64,000 nucleotides of DNA from Pelagibaculum spongiae (GCF_003097315.1 NZ_QDDL01000001.1:310001-374000); one strand, 5' to 3'; shown: positions 9,440 through 18,246, counted from the first letter of the stretch. Translations and numbers: made by a program. Notes: generated by a model from the letters alone, not told the origin.

Positions 9440-10132
9440 ATGTGGCATATTTTCTTTGATTTGGACCTGACCTTAATTGTGCGAAAAGATATTGCACAAG
9501 CGCTATCCGAAGCACAAAGAAAACACCTGTCACCACAAACAAGTAATCTTACCGCAGGCTTTGCCCGGGGTGACAAGGAAGGTGATGTGGTCTTCAGCCC
9601 ACTATATCAAGATCTACACCAACAGCTTTTTCTCGCCTTGGCTGACTCTAATAGCAACTTTCACTTTGTCACTGCAGGATCTTATCTAGAAATACCTACC
9701 CGTTTTGCATTAAAGGCTTTTTTTTCTAATGGCAACGGACTTGTACGCCGTTCAATCGAAAATGCGCCTTTTATAAACCGCGCCGCGCTCGATAAACTGA
9801 TTGGAAACGATTTGGATAGTTATGACAAAAAAAGTGAAGATTTTGAACAGATATTAATTCCAGCTCTTGCATCAGCAAAAACTGATTATATGAAGCGTGT
9901 TTTTATGGAACAATCTATCGATAATTGTCAGAAAATGATTCTTGTTGATGATAGCGAATGCAATCGGTTTTATGCATCTCATTATAACTTTCAGATTATT
10001 GACCCAACAAAAACGAACTATGGAATTATTTTAAGGACATTAACCAATGCAATTTCGTCCGACGGGGAATTTTATAGCTTTCATAACCACGATACTAATA
10101 AACAACCCCCTGTTGCCGCCCTTGGAAATTAA
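9440..10132 (+). CDS. HAD-like phosphatase-family protein, paralog 1 of 4
   Basis: A 230-residue protein I recognise only by its HAD-superfamily signature. Motif I is FFDLDLTL with Asp7 and Asp9 (DxDxT). Motif II is FHFVTAGSY, which supplies a Thr. A Lys in AKTDYMKRVF can serve as motif III, and motif IV is MILVDDSECNR with two acidic residues. All four catalytic positions are present, so hydrolase or phosphotransferase activity is plausible; the substrate is unknown. The cap region between motifs I and II (about 60 residues) matches no cap type I know. It is the first of four tandem same-strand paralogs. The 20 bp before its ATG (CAAATGGATTTGAAAG) recur before paralog 3. No signal peptide is visible. 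Confidence 0.7.
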   Translation: MWHIFFDLDLTLIVRKDIAQALSEAQRKHLSPQTSNLTAGFARGDKEGDVVFSPLYQDLHQQLFLALADSNSNFHFVTAGSYLEIPTRFALKAFFSNGNGLVRRSIENAPFINRAALDKLIGNDLDSYDKKSEDFEQILIPALASAKTDYMKRVFMEQSIDNCQKMILVDDSECNRFYASHYNFQIIDPTKTNYGIILRTLTNAISSDGEFYSFHNHDTNKQPPVAALGN

Positions 10133-10170
10133 GCAAGCAACAGGCTGTAACTAATAGGTAATTTCACTAT

Positions 10171-10824
10171 ATGTGGCTAATTTTTTTTGATCTTGACCAA
10201 ACGCTTTTTTATCTAAAAGATCACCCAGTATTTTTATCTGAATCACAACTATCTAACACTAACACTGCACCTTGCTATAGCATCCCAAATCAAAATACAG
10301 GCGATGGTCAGCCAGAAATGCTTTTGCTACAACCAATTTACTGGTCTCTACATAAAGAATTTTTTAATCTCCTTTATGAAAATAAAGATAACTGCAGTAT
10401 TTTTTTTATTACAGCTGGTAGCTACTACGCACAATCTCTCAAACCCACTTTAGCCAACATGCTCACAGACAACTCAGAAGAAAAAAAAGATTTCATAGAG
10501 CACTCAACCTTCATCAATGCCTCTATCTTAATGCGATACTTTCCTCAAAATCTCGATTGGTCAGATAGAAACGCCTATCTTAAGGCTTTTTCCGATGCAA
10601 AAGCACAGCAAATGGAATCAAGTCATTTACGATTGCAGACTAAAAAATTAATACCTGCTCACAATGTGATTTTGGTTGATGACAGCGTTATAAATAGAAG
10701 CACTGCTTCAATGTATGGTTATCAGGTGATTGATCCAACTAGGGAGGACTACAAAATGGTACTACAAACATTAATCCACTGTATTAATTCTAATTCAATA
10801 TTTAGCAACCCTCATAATCGATGA
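10171..10824 (+). CDS. HAD-like phosphatase-family protein, paralog 2 of 4
   Basis: A 217-residue paralog 38 bp after the first gene. It keeps IFFDLDQTLF (Asp nucleophile and DxDxT), FFITAGSYY, a Lys in DAKAQQM and VILVDDSVINRS. It is more diverged from paralogs 1 and 3 than they are from each other, especially between motifs I and II, and it lacks their C-terminal SFHNH element. The ribosome-binding site is weak (TAGGT). Function is unknown; a HAD fold with intact catalytic residues is all the sequence supports. Confidence 0.68.
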   Translation: MWLIFFDLDQTLFYLKDHPVFLSESQLSNTNTAPCYSIPNQNTGDGQPEMLLLQPIYWSLHKEFFNLLYENKDNCSIFFITAGSYYAQSLKPTLANMLTDNSEEKKDFIEHSTFINASILMRYFPQNLDWSDRNAYLKAFSDAKAQQMESSHLRLQTKKLIPAHNVILVDDSVINRSTASMYGYQVIDPTREDYKMVLQTLIHCINSNSIFSNPHNR

Positions 10825-10959
10825 AGAAACCATACTGGGAGCATGCTAAGCAACACCGCTATTGTTTTTTCTTGACACTCTTACTACAAACACTATTTGT
10901 TTCAGCTAACACTAAATAGTTGCTATTTTAATAGCCATCATTCAAACGGATTTGAAAGC

Positions 10960-11670
10960 ATGTTGAATATTTTCTTTGATTTAGATCTGACGTTGATTAT
11001 TAGGCGGGACATTGATCAAGTGCTATCAGGGGTGCAGCTGGACTATCTATCATCACAAACCAGCAATCTCACCGTAAATGGTAGCCAGAGTTTTAATGGT
11101 GTTGATATTGTCTTTAGCCCGCTTTATCAGCAGCTTCACCAGCAATTATTTCTAAATTTAGTTTTAGCCGGTAGTCGCGCTCGCTTTCACTTTATCACCG
11201 CCGGATCTTATGAGCAATCACCGACTTGTCTCGCATTGAACACTTTTTTTTCTAACAGCGATAGGCGTGTACAGCGAGCAATTAACTCTTCAGATTTTAT
11301 AAATCGTAGTTTTCTTGATGGCCTGATTGGCAGAAAACTGGATGATTTCGAAGGAGACCCTGAGGAACGCAATGATAAATTAGTAGAAGCTCTCGCAGTA
11401 GCAAAAGCAGATTATATAGAACGTGTTTTAATGTCTCAATCTGTTAAAACTCGCAACAATATGATTCTTATCGATGACAGCGAAGCTAACAGAGAAATTG
11501 CTGTTAAGCGCGGTTTCCAAGTCATTAATCCTACAGACGACACTTACCCAATTATTATAAGAACTTTGGCTAGTGCAATTTCAGGTGATTATTCCTTTTA
11601 CAGTTTCCATAACCATGAAATAAAAAAAGAAATATTATTTTACAATCAAGAAGCTGACATCTACACGTAA
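10960..11670 (+). CDS. HAD-like phosphatase-family protein, paralog 3 of 4
   Basis: A 236-residue protein closest to paralog 1: both share IFFDLDLTLI, SSQTSNLT or SPQTSNLT, TAGSY, RVLM or RVFM, VDDSE or IDDSE, and a C-terminal FYSFHNH. The start is set at 10960 (MLNIFFDLDL) rather than 10897, because the sequence CAAACGGATTTGAAAG directly before it copies the leader of paralog 1. Coding sequence and leader were therefore duplicated together. HAD motifs are intact. It ends 23 bp before paralog 4. Confidence 0.7.
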   Translation: MLNIFFDLDLTLIIRRDIDQVLSGVQLDYLSSQTSNLTVNGSQSFNGVDIVFSPLYQQLHQQLFLNLVLAGSRARFHFITAGSYEQSPTCLALNTFFSNSDRRVQRAINSSDFINRSFLDGLIGRKLDDFEGDPEERNDKLVEALAVAKADYIERVLMSQSVKTRNNMILIDDSEANREIAVKRGFQVINPTDDTYPIIIRTLASAISGDYSFYSFHNHEIKKEILFYNQEADIYT

Positions 11671-11693
11671 TTACTAGATTGGACATACTCTCT

Positions 11694-12392
11694 ATGTGGC
11701 ACTTTTTTATTGATCTTGATTCAACATTATTTTGTCGTAGAGACTTCGACATGTATTTGACCACACCGCAAATAGAAAATCTTGAAGTCAATTTGATTGG
11801 AAATCTTTCGACAGGAAATATAAACAAATACAAAGCTGGAGATCACATTTGCAATCCAATTTACCACATGCAACACCGTCAGTTTTTCTCTAGCTTGTGT
11901 GGAAATTTTAGTGCGAGCATTTCTATAACATTTATAACAGCTGCCAGCTATAAAGAAATGCCGACAAAAAACATTTTGTCGATTTTTTTTGGTGCGGACA
12001 TCAATAAAAAACTCATGATCAGCATGAAACCATTTTACAATCGAAATGATTTAATAATCGCAGCAGGAATCGATTACCAAACAGCATCTAATGAAGAACG
12101 AGTTAATGCAATGGCAAAAGGAAAAGCAGCGGTGATGAATAATGTATGGCGAACAATATCAGGACATGCAGGTTTGGCAATTCCTCAGCAGAACTTTGTT
12201 CTTATCGATGATAACCCCATCAACCGCTTTGCAGCCATGCGGCGAGGCTTTCAAGTCATCAACCCAGCAGCAGCAGATTACGCATCAGTATTATCACTCT
12301 TTACTAGCAAGCTCCCAGCAACAAATATTTTTTCACCCCATAGAGACAACTACTGCGATACTGATTGTCCGGTGAAATCTGTTTATTCATAA
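11694..12392 (+). CDS. HAD-like phosphatase-family protein, paralog 4 of 4
   Basis: A 232-residue paralog with FFIDLDSTLFC (motif I), ITFITAASY (motif II; the usual TAGSY is TAASY), a Lys-rich AKGKAAVMNN (motif III) and FVLIDDNPINRF (motif IV). The start at 11694 (MWHFFIDLD) matches the MWxxFFDLD start of paralogs 1 and 2; an in-frame TTG at 11679 is less likely. It is the most divergent member and the last gene before a bidirectional terminator. Substrate unknown. Confidence 0.68.
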   Translation: MWHFFIDLDSTLFCRRDFDMYLTTPQIENLEVNLIGNLSTGNINKYKAGDHICNPIYHMQHRQFFSSLCGNFSASISITFITAASYKEMPTKNILSIFFGADINKKLMISMKPFYNRNDLIIAAGIDYQTASNEERVNAMAKGKAAVMNNVWRTISGHAGLAIPQQNFVLIDDNPINRFAAMRRGFQVINPAAADYASVLSLFTSKLPATNIFSPHRDNYCDTDCPVKSVYS

Positions 12393-12440
12393 TTTGAATA
12401 GTTAATTAAAAGCAGTAAATATTCAGTTGTCACTTATATT

Positions 12441-12476
12441 AAAAAACCGGACACTTCTCAGCACCCGGTTTTTTTA
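12441..12476. terminator. Bidirectional terminator between HAD array and xdhD
   Basis: AAAAAACCGG (12441-12450) is complementary to CCGGTTTTTT starting at 12465, with A and T tracts on both sides. It serves the convergent HAD array (+) and xdhD (-). Confidence 0.85.
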
Positions 12477-12535
12477 TCTTTAATGCTTTGATTTAAAAGC
12501 ATCTCGCATCAAGCGCTATTAAGTAACCCTAAAAA

Positions 12536-15427
12536 TTACAGTTTACCTAAAGCTTTCAATACTTTTTCTGGTGTCATATGCCAATCACGTATCCACACAC
12601 CAGTCGCATCGTGGATTGCACTGGCAATCGCTGGTGCAGCAGCATTAACCCCAACTTCTGAAACACTCTTAGCACCGTAAGGCCCAACAGGATCGTCACT
12701 TGGAATTAATTCAGCCCGCATATCTGTTGGCAAATCACCAATCATTGGTGCACCATAATCACGGAAATTAGCGTTTAATACCCGGCCTTTTTCGTCATAT
12801 TTAATGCACTCAAACAAGGTGTGGCCAATTGCTCGCATGCTGGCACCGTAAATTTGACCTAATGCCTGATCCGGATTAATCGGTGTACCACAATCTAGCA
12901 AGGCATAGAACTTACGTAGCTCTACTTCACCAGTGTCGGTATCAACGCCGACTTCAACGAAGTTTGCTCCATAAGGGAAGGCAAATTCAGAAGTAATAAA
13001 GCTGCCTTTACCATGCAACTGACCTGGGCCAGTACCGCACTCGGCGTATTCTGCAATTTGTTCCAGTGACAGAAACTTTTCGCTACCATCGATGCAAATT
13101 ACTTTGCCCGGGAATTCCAAATCCAGATTATCAACCGGTTGCTTCATCAAACCAGAAGCGACGTTTAATACTTGCCTGCGCAGATCTTCAGCAGCTAAAC
13201 GGGCAGCGTTACCTGAGAAACAAGTACCTGATGATGCATAAGCGCCCTTATCAAACAGACAATGGTCGGTATCACCCGAAACCACATGAACGTCGGTTAA
13301 TTCGGTTTGCATCACTTCTGCAGCCAGCTTTTGCACCACAGTATCTAAACCCGTTCCTAAATCAGCACCACCCGAGTGAATGATTAATGTGCCATCGGAA
13401 GCTAACTTAGCGGTTGCATTCGCCTGATCGATATCCGGAATACCCGATTTTTGCATCATGGTAGCAACACCACGACCAATCTTGATATTTGGCTTTTTCG
13501 GGTCAGTCTTAACCGAATCCCAATCGATCATTTGCTTGCCGCGAGCAAGAATTTTGCCCAGCGCACAAGAATGCGCAGTCGGTACGCTCGTTGGGGCCTT
13601 ACCCTCACCGACCTTACCTAAAAGCTCTAATTTCTGACCTTCATGAACCCGAGTTTTCTCGACCATTTTTAAATGATCGATACCCAGCTCATAGGCCATT
13701 TCTGCGACAATCATCTGGATTGCGAAATTGCCCTTAGGCCCGCCATAACCCTGATATGCGCCGGTGGGCACAATATTCGAGTAATAGGTGGTCACGGCAA
13801 ATTTCACATTATCACAAGGATAAAGCGGCAAAGAAATCGCCGGCGCGTTACAAGGAACCGTCAAACAGTGGTTGCCATATGGGCCGGTATTAAAACGGAA
13901 GTTGACGTCAAAAGCGGTAATGCTACCGTCTTTTTTAGCACCCATTTTAACGGTAATTTCTGCCACATGCCGGGTAGAAGTCGCAATAAACTCTTCTTCA
14001 CGATTATGTCGGAAATGCACCGCACGGCCGGTTTTATAGGTTGCAAAAGCACAAACTTCTTCGACCAGAATGTCTTGCTTGGAACCGAATCCACCGCCGA
14101 CACGCTCTTTTTTAACGTGAATTTTATTTTGCTTAATGCCCAATACTTTTGAGATCTTGCGGCGTAAGTGCCAAGGCACCTGAGTCGCTGCACGACATAC
14201 TAAGCGGTCACCATCCATGTAGGTGTAGCAAAGGTGTTGCTCAGGAGGCAGCTGCTGAACCTGGCGAGACTGATAAGTCCGCTCAAGAATTACGTCAGCT
14301 TCGGCAAAACCTTTTTCGATATCACCAATATCACCGTGGCCACGTGCCGCAATGTTTTTATGCGGTTCGCCACCAAATGGGAAATTGAAATGAACCTTGC
14401 CATCACGTGGATCAGCAAATTTATTCATTTCTGCCAGGTTATCTGGCGCACCGGCGCTGTAACTAATTAATGATTGATGAATAATCGGTGCATCGTCAGC
14501 CATTGCTTCTTTAATCGACAACACTGGCTTGAGTACTTCATATTCCACCACAATCAGCTTCATTGCAGCTTCAGCCGCTTCAATAGACTCTGCAACCACT
14601 GCAGCTACTCGATCACCGTAATGGCGCATTTTCTGGGCAAACATACGACGATCAAGTGGTGATGGCTCAGGTGCAGTCTGGCCACCTGGGGTGTAATAAA
14701 CATCTGGGCAATTGCGATGATCAATAATCATTACAACGCCTTCTACCGCTTCAGCAGCAGAAGTGTCAATGCTAGTAATATAAGCACTAGCGTGTGGGCT
14801 GCGCAGCATTCTTAATACGCAAGAACCTTCTTCTACAAAATCTTCAACAAAGCTTGGCTCTGCTTGAATACTTTTAACTGCATCAGGTTTAGCGACGGCT
14901 TTACCAACAAAACGATTGTCGCCAGAAAAATCCGGTACATTTAATTGCGGGCTAGATTGTAAATCAGAATGCATTAAACGCTGACGCGCTAATTCAACCG
15001 CTTCGAAAACTTGTTGGTAAGCACTTTCACGCAGGAAAATACCCGACAAAGTATCGATAACTTGAGCTTTGGTTGGTTTGGCTATCCGCGTCAACAAATC
15101 AGTAATTAATAGCGCTAATGCAGGATCGTTATAACCCGATTGCACCACACCACAATCGACCATTGCCGATTGAACTGCGGTTAATTCGCCATAACTGTTA
15201 AGTGACTCAGGTGTCACCACCTCAGCACCTTCCAGTTGCGCGGCGATCAACAGAGAGGCATTGACCGCCGCACCACCTAGTAAAATAGTGTCGGAACCGG
15301 CAAAGCCTGCTCCATCATCACTATTACGAACTGCGCGATAACCCAAACGCTTTAATAACGCTTGAACATTTTCGCCAACATTAGCCTGCACCTGACAAGG
15401 ACGGCCATTAAGAATAAAAGAAATCAT
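12536..15427 (-). CDS. xdhD: Molybdenum hydroxylase large subunit, XdhD-like
   Basis: A 963-residue homolog of E. coli XdhD (YgfN), a xanthine-dehydrogenase-type molybdoenzyme of the purine/urate locus. The first ~150 residues have the fold length of a two-domain [2Fe-2S] ferredoxin, but its cysteines are gone: NSDDGAGFAGSD and GIFLRESAY stand where cluster-binding cysteines are expected. The molybdopterin region follows with SPHASAYI, TPGGQTAPEPSP, ERVGGGFGSKQD, GPYGNHCLTVPCN, GAYQGYGGPKGN, HSGGADLGTGLD and a C-terminal GPYGAKSVSEVGVNA, where the last Glu is the usual catalytic base. It begins one base within the stop of ygfM (TAATG). Hypoxanthine, xanthine or a related purine is the likely substrate. 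The degenerate ferredoxin domain also occurs in E. coli XdhD, so it is not a local defect. Confidence 0.93.
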   Translation of the reverse strand: MISFILNGRPCQVQANVGENVQALLKRLGYRAVRNSDDGAGFAGSDTILLGGAAVNASLLIAAQLEGAEVVTPESLNSYGELTAVQSAMVDCGVVQSGYNDPALALLITDLLTRIAKPTKAQVIDTLSGIFLRESAYQQVFEAVELARQRLMHSDLQSSPQLNVPDFSGDNRFVGKAVAKPDAVKSIQAEPSFVEDFVEEGSCVLRMLRSPHASAYITSIDTSAAEAVEGVVMIIDHRNCPDVYYTPGGQTAPEPSPLDRRMFAQKMRHYGDRVAAVVAESIEAAEAAMKLIVVEYEVLKPVLSIKEAMADDAPIIHQSLISYSAGAPDNLAEMNKFADPRDGKVHFNFPFGGEPHKNIAARGHGDIGDIEKGFAEADVILERTYQSRQVQQLPPEQHLCYTYMDGDRLVCRAATQVPWHLRRKISKVLGIKQNKIHVKKERVGGGFGSKQDILVEEVCAFATYKTGRAVHFRHNREEEFIATSTRHVAEITVKMGAKKDGSITAFDVNFRFNTGPYGNHCLTVPCNAPAISLPLYPCDNVKFAVTTYYSNIVPTGAYQGYGGPKGNFAIQMIVAEMAYELGIDHLKMVEKTRVHEGQKLELLGKVGEGKAPTSVPTAHSCALGKILARGKQMIDWDSVKTDPKKPNIKIGRGVATMMQKSGIPDIDQANATAKLASDGTLIIHSGGADLGTGLDTVVQKLAAEVMQTELTDVHVVSGDTDHCLFDKGAYASSGTCFSGNAARLAAEDLRRQVLNVASGLMKQPVDNLDLEFPGKVICIDGSEKFLSLEQIAEYAECGTGPGQLHGKGSFITSEFAFPYGANFVEVGVDTDTGEVELRKFYALLDCGTPINPDQALGQIYGASMRAIGHTLFECIKYDEKGRVLNANFRDYGAPMIGDLPTDMRAELIPSDDPVGPYGAKSVSEVGVNAAAPAIASAIHDATGVWIRDWHMTPEKVLKALGKL

Positions 15428-16206
15428 TATTTAGCCTCCTCACTCAGGACTTGTTCAGCTAACGCTTTTTCGACCAGCCTGCTTACTAACACACCGGCTA
15501 AATAAGATTTGGCTTCAGCACCGCCAATAAAATCAGACTCAGGTGCAATCGCTTCTTTAACTGCTAAAACAATCGCTTCAATTTCAGTAGTGGCCGCCAG
15601 TGTTAAATCTAACAAAGGTCCAACACCCGACAAGCCAATTTTTAACTGGTCATCATGAGTTAAAGCAACGGCAACACACACCATTGGCTTAGCACTACAG
15701 GTATTGGAAATTTTATGGCTGAAACACGCTTTAATATTTAATGGCAAACGAATTTGAAGAATTAACTGGTCGGATTTTTCAGCAATATATTTTTTCAGGG
15801 AAACATTATTGCCCTGAGCTAAAACTAATTCAGCGTTTAATGCTAATAAAGCGGGCAATACAACACTATGCTGATCTGCTAGCGCAATTTCACCACCTAA
15901 AGTGGCTTGGTTACGCAGGTTACGGCTGAACATTTGCCCAAGTGCATCAGACAAAGCAGCAGGAATTTGTGGATGGTCAATCAGTGATTGCAAGCTAGCC
16001 GTTGCGCCAATTTCCAGAGCAGTCTCAGTTGACTGAATCTGGTCTAAAGCAAGCTGACTTAAGCTAATAGCTATCTCTGCTGAAGAAATAGAAGGTTTGG
16101 CGTTGAGTTTTGACCCACCCGCCATCCAAACGGCATCTGCAGCAAACTGCTTCTTCAGTGCCAGGGCTTCGTCCAGCGTATCTGGGCGATGAAATGCCTT
16201 GATCAT
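15427..16206 (-). CDS. ygfM: FAD-binding molybdopterin dehydrogenase subunit
   Basis: A 259-residue protein, the same length as E. coli YgfM, of the xanthine dehydrogenase FAD-subunit family. FHRPDTLDEALALKKQ begins the domain, VWMAGGSKLNA is the pyrophosphate-binding loop, and NLRNQATLGGEIALA is the second FAD-contacting motif. It should shuttle electrons for the XdhD molybdenum subunit, whose gene it overlaps by one base. The SD GAGAGGAGTG sits a few bases before the ATG, but lies in a possible hairpin. Confidence 0.92.
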   Translation of the reverse strand: MIKAFHRPDTLDEALALKKQFAADAVWMAGGSKLNAKPSISSAEIAISLSQLALDQIQSTETALEIGATASLQSLIDHPQIPAALSDALGQMFSRNLRNQATLGGEIALADQHSVVLPALLALNAELVLAQGNNVSLKKYIAEKSDQLILQIRLPLNIKACFSHKISNTCSAKPMVCVAVALTHDDQLKIGLSGVGPLLDLTLAATTEIEAIVLAVKEAIAPESDFIGGAEAKSYLAGVLVSRLVEKALAEQVLSEEAK

Positions 16207-16211
16207 TTTTC

Positions 16212-16264
16212 ACTCCTCTCCGGAGACTGGAGTGTTGCCACGGCGATAAGCACAGCTGGCAACA
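16212..16264 (-). promoter_or_regulatory. Structured leader of ygfM-xdhD with SD in a hairpin
   Basis: Two hairpins lie directly upstream of ygfM. The outer is TGTTGCCA (rc 16257-16264) pairing with TGGCAACA (rc 16233-16240). The inner is ACTCC (rc 16229-16233) pairing with GGAGT (rc 16212-16216), which includes the ribosome-binding site. Translation could depend on opening the second stem. No known riboswitch class was recognised. Confidence 0.4.
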
Positions 16265-16362
16265 AACTGACTCCCGTAATTCAACTATCTGCCTATTTGG
16301 CAACATTTCCGATGATGTAGATCATTGGTAATGCAGCAAAACACATAATTGGTTTGACCTAT

Positions 16363-16400
16363 GTAGGCTTGATGCACTTCAAGCGAAATCAGACACTTTA
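16363..16400. repeat. Palindromic repeat, partial copy (half)
   Basis: GTAGGCTTGAT followed by GAAATCAGACACTTT matches the left half of the repeats at 18161-18246 and 45682-45767. The right half is absent. Confidence 0.5.
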
Positions 16401-16462
16401 ACTACAAAGTTATTTTCCACTTGGTAGCACCTACGGCTTATCAAAACACTTACAGAAACCCC

Positions 16463-16478
16463 TGCAAAAGCCGTTCCT
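16463..16478 (-). promoter_or_regulatory. Candidate sigma-54 promoter of ygfM-xdhD
   Basis: Minus strand AGGAACGGCTTTTGCA. It has a perfect -12 element (TTGCA preceded by T residues), the invariant GG and GC doublets in exact 10-bp spacing, and two mismatches in the -24 hexamer (TGGCAC). It lies about 250 bp upstream of ygfM. Confidence 0.55.
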
Positions 16479-16541
16479 ATCATTTTGATCAAAGCTATTA
16501 CTTGCCATTAAACCGATTTCTATTATTGAAATGACACACAC

Positions 16542-16581
16542 AAAAACGCCCCGCGATACCATTTACTGATAAAACGGGGCG
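16542..16581 (-). terminator. Terminator of the purine permease gene
   Basis: CGCCCCG (16547-16553) pairs with CGGGGCG (16575-16581); on the minus strand a T tract follows (complement of 16542-16546). It is just past the permease stop. Confidence 0.8.
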
Positions 16582-16586
16582 ATTTA

Positions 16587-17963
16587 TTACACGCCGAAGA
16601 ACACAAATTTCAGAGCAAATAATGCAGCTAGTGCCCACATGCTGATAGAAATTTCAGAATGACGGCCTGCCAACAGCTTGATTAATGGATAAGAGATAAA
16701 GCCTAAAGCGATACCGTTAGAAATTGAGAAACTTAATGGCATCATTAGCGCGGTAATTACGACCGGACCGGCTTCTGTCATATCGTCCCAGTCAATTTTG
16801 GCCAGTGAACTGGTCATCAGAATCGCAACATAAAGCAATGCGCCCGCAGTCGCGTAACCAGGCACCATTCCTGCCAAAGGAGACAAGAATAAAGTCACCA
16901 AAAATAGCGCGCCAATCACAACCGCAGTTAAACCCGTACGGCCACCAGCAGATACACCTGAAGCACTCTCAATATAAGAGGTCACGGTAGGCGTACCAAA
17001 CAATGCACCAATCCATGAAGCTGTTCCGTCAGTAACCATTGCCCGGCTCATATTGCGCATTTTGCCATTTTCATCGGTTAAACCGGCACGGTCACCTACG
17101 GCAATTAGCGTACCGGTGGTGTCGAAAAGGTTAACGAACAAGAAAGCAATAATGACACCGACCATTTCAACATTTAGCGCACCCATAATATCCAGCTTGC
17201 CAAGAATAGGTTCGATGGAAGGTGGCATAGATGCAACGCCGGAAAACTCGACATGGCCAGTCGCCAGAGCAATCAAACTCACCACTGCAATCGCAATTAA
17301 TACCGCAGCTTTTAGGCCACGCTGCGCTAATGCAAGAATCAGAATCAGGCTTAAACCTGCCATTAGAGGTTCAAAGGAAACAATATCGCCCAAGCCAACA
17401 ATGGTGCCTTGGTTAGCAACCACCACACCAGCAGTTTTCAAAGCGATAATTGCCAAGAAGAAACCGATTCCACAAGTGATACCTGCACGTAGGCTCGGTG
17501 GAATACTATCGACAATCCATTCGCGCACTTTAAACAGGCTCAGTACCATAAAACCGATACCACCCCAGAATACGGCACCCATCGCTTGTTCCCAGGAATA
17601 ACCCATCCCCAAAACTACCGCATAAGCAAAGAAAGCATTCAGACCAAGCCCAGGTGCTAGGCCGATTGGCCAGTTGGCATACAGACCCATAATGATGGTA
17701 GATACGCCAGCAATCAGACAGGTCGCAACAAATAGTGCGCCCTTATCCATACCGGTGGCGGATAACATACCGGGAATCACAAATACCACATAACACATAG
17801 TGATAAAGGTTGTGAAACCGGCCAACACTTCGGTTTTTACTGTGGTTTTATGCTCGGTTAATTTAAAAAACCGATCCAATGTACCTTCAATGCCACTTTT
17901 ATTAGCAACAGCAGAAGCGGTTTTGCTTTCAGCTGTCACCGCGGCAGTTTGGTTGTCACTCAT
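16587..17963 (-). CDS. NCS2/AzgA-type purine permease
   Basis: A 458-residue inner-membrane transporter of the AzgA/GhxP-GhxQ group (guanine, hypoxanthine or adenine:H+ symport). After a hydrophilic start and LDRFFKLTEHKTTVKTE, about 12-14 hydrophobic segments follow. Family motifs are present: GFTTFITMCYVVFVIPGML, NWPIGLAPGLGLNAFF (substrate-binding half-helix) and NLFDTTGTLIAVGDRAGL. It lies between ygfM-xdhD and ssnA with its own leader, sigma-54-like promoter and terminator, so it is probably monocistronic. E. coli has related permeases in the same locus. Exact purine specificity cannot be read from the sequence. Confidence 0.92.
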   Translation of the reverse strand: MSDNQTAAVTAESKTASAVANKSGIEGTLDRFFKLTEHKTTVKTEVLAGFTTFITMCYVVFVIPGMLSATGMDKGALFVATCLIAGVSTIIMGLYANWPIGLAPGLGLNAFFAYAVVLGMGYSWEQAMGAVFWGGIGFMVLSLFKVREWIVDSIPPSLRAGITCGIGFFLAIIALKTAGVVVANQGTIVGLGDIVSFEPLMAGLSLILILALAQRGLKAAVLIAIAVVSLIALATGHVEFSGVASMPPSIEPILGKLDIMGALNVEMVGVIIAFLFVNLFDTTGTLIAVGDRAGLTDENGKMRNMSRAMVTDGTASWIGALFGTPTVTSYIESASGVSAGGRTGLTAVVIGALFLVTLFLSPLAGMVPGYATAGALLYVAILMTSSLAKIDWDDMTEAGPVVITALMMPLSFSISNGIALGFISYPLIKLLAGRHSEISISMWALAALFALKFVFFGV

Positions 17964-18002
17964 GGTTCTTTACCTCGATTGGAACTTGCGTGTTTGTTCG
18001 CG

Positions 18003-18140
18003 ATCGCTAGTCGTCTCCCCACGACTAGCGATTGTTCAATCCAGAGCTGGCAGCATTTTGGCTGCTGCCGAAGCCCATCCTGGGCTTGCTAATTTTTTAA
18101 TTCTTTACTTCTCCTGCATGCTCCGAAGTACGGAGTCAAT
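18003..18140 (-). promoter_or_regulatory. Highly structured 5' leader of the permease gene
   Basis: Between the candidate promoter and the ATG at 17963, the minus strand shows four successive hairpins: CTCCG/CGGAG (near 18120-18135), GCCCA/TGGGC (near 18070-18085), GGCAGCA/TGCTGCC (near 18047-18068) and a 12-bp perfect stem ATCGCTAGTCGT/ACGACTAGCGAT (18003-18032, 6-nt loop). A leader this structured may be a regulatory RNA. I do not recognise a described riboswitch consensus. Confidence 0.4.
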
Positions 18141-18156
18141 TGCTAGCCTTGTGCCA
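18141..18156 (-). promoter_or_regulatory. Candidate sigma-54 promoter of the permease gene
   Basis: Minus strand TGGCACAAGGCTAGCA: a perfect -24 hexamer TGGCAC, GG and GC doublets in exact spacing, and a -12 of TAGCA (consensus TTGCA). It lies about 180 bp upstream of the permease start and directly beside the repeat at 18161. Confidence 0.6.
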
Positions 18157-18160
18157 TTTC

Positions 18161-18246
18161 GTAGGTTTGATTAGCCAGAGGCGTAATCAGACATTTTGCT
18201 ACTCGGCGTTTAAATGTGTCTGATTTCGTTGGAACTCATCAAACCT
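18161..18246. repeat. Palindromic repeat, full copy
   Basis: An 86-bp unit: outer inverted repeat GTAGGTTTGAT / ATCAAACC and inner inverted repeat AATCAGACA / TGTCTGATT. It is closely similar in length and sequence to 45682-45767. It could be a small non-autonomous element, or an activator-binding region, since it lies just upstream of a sigma-54-type promoter. Confidence 0.6.

Noticed and set aside
18003-18140. Naming the permease leader a known purine or xanthine riboswitch
   Set aside because: Stems are clear but no conserved loop sequence of a described class was recognised.
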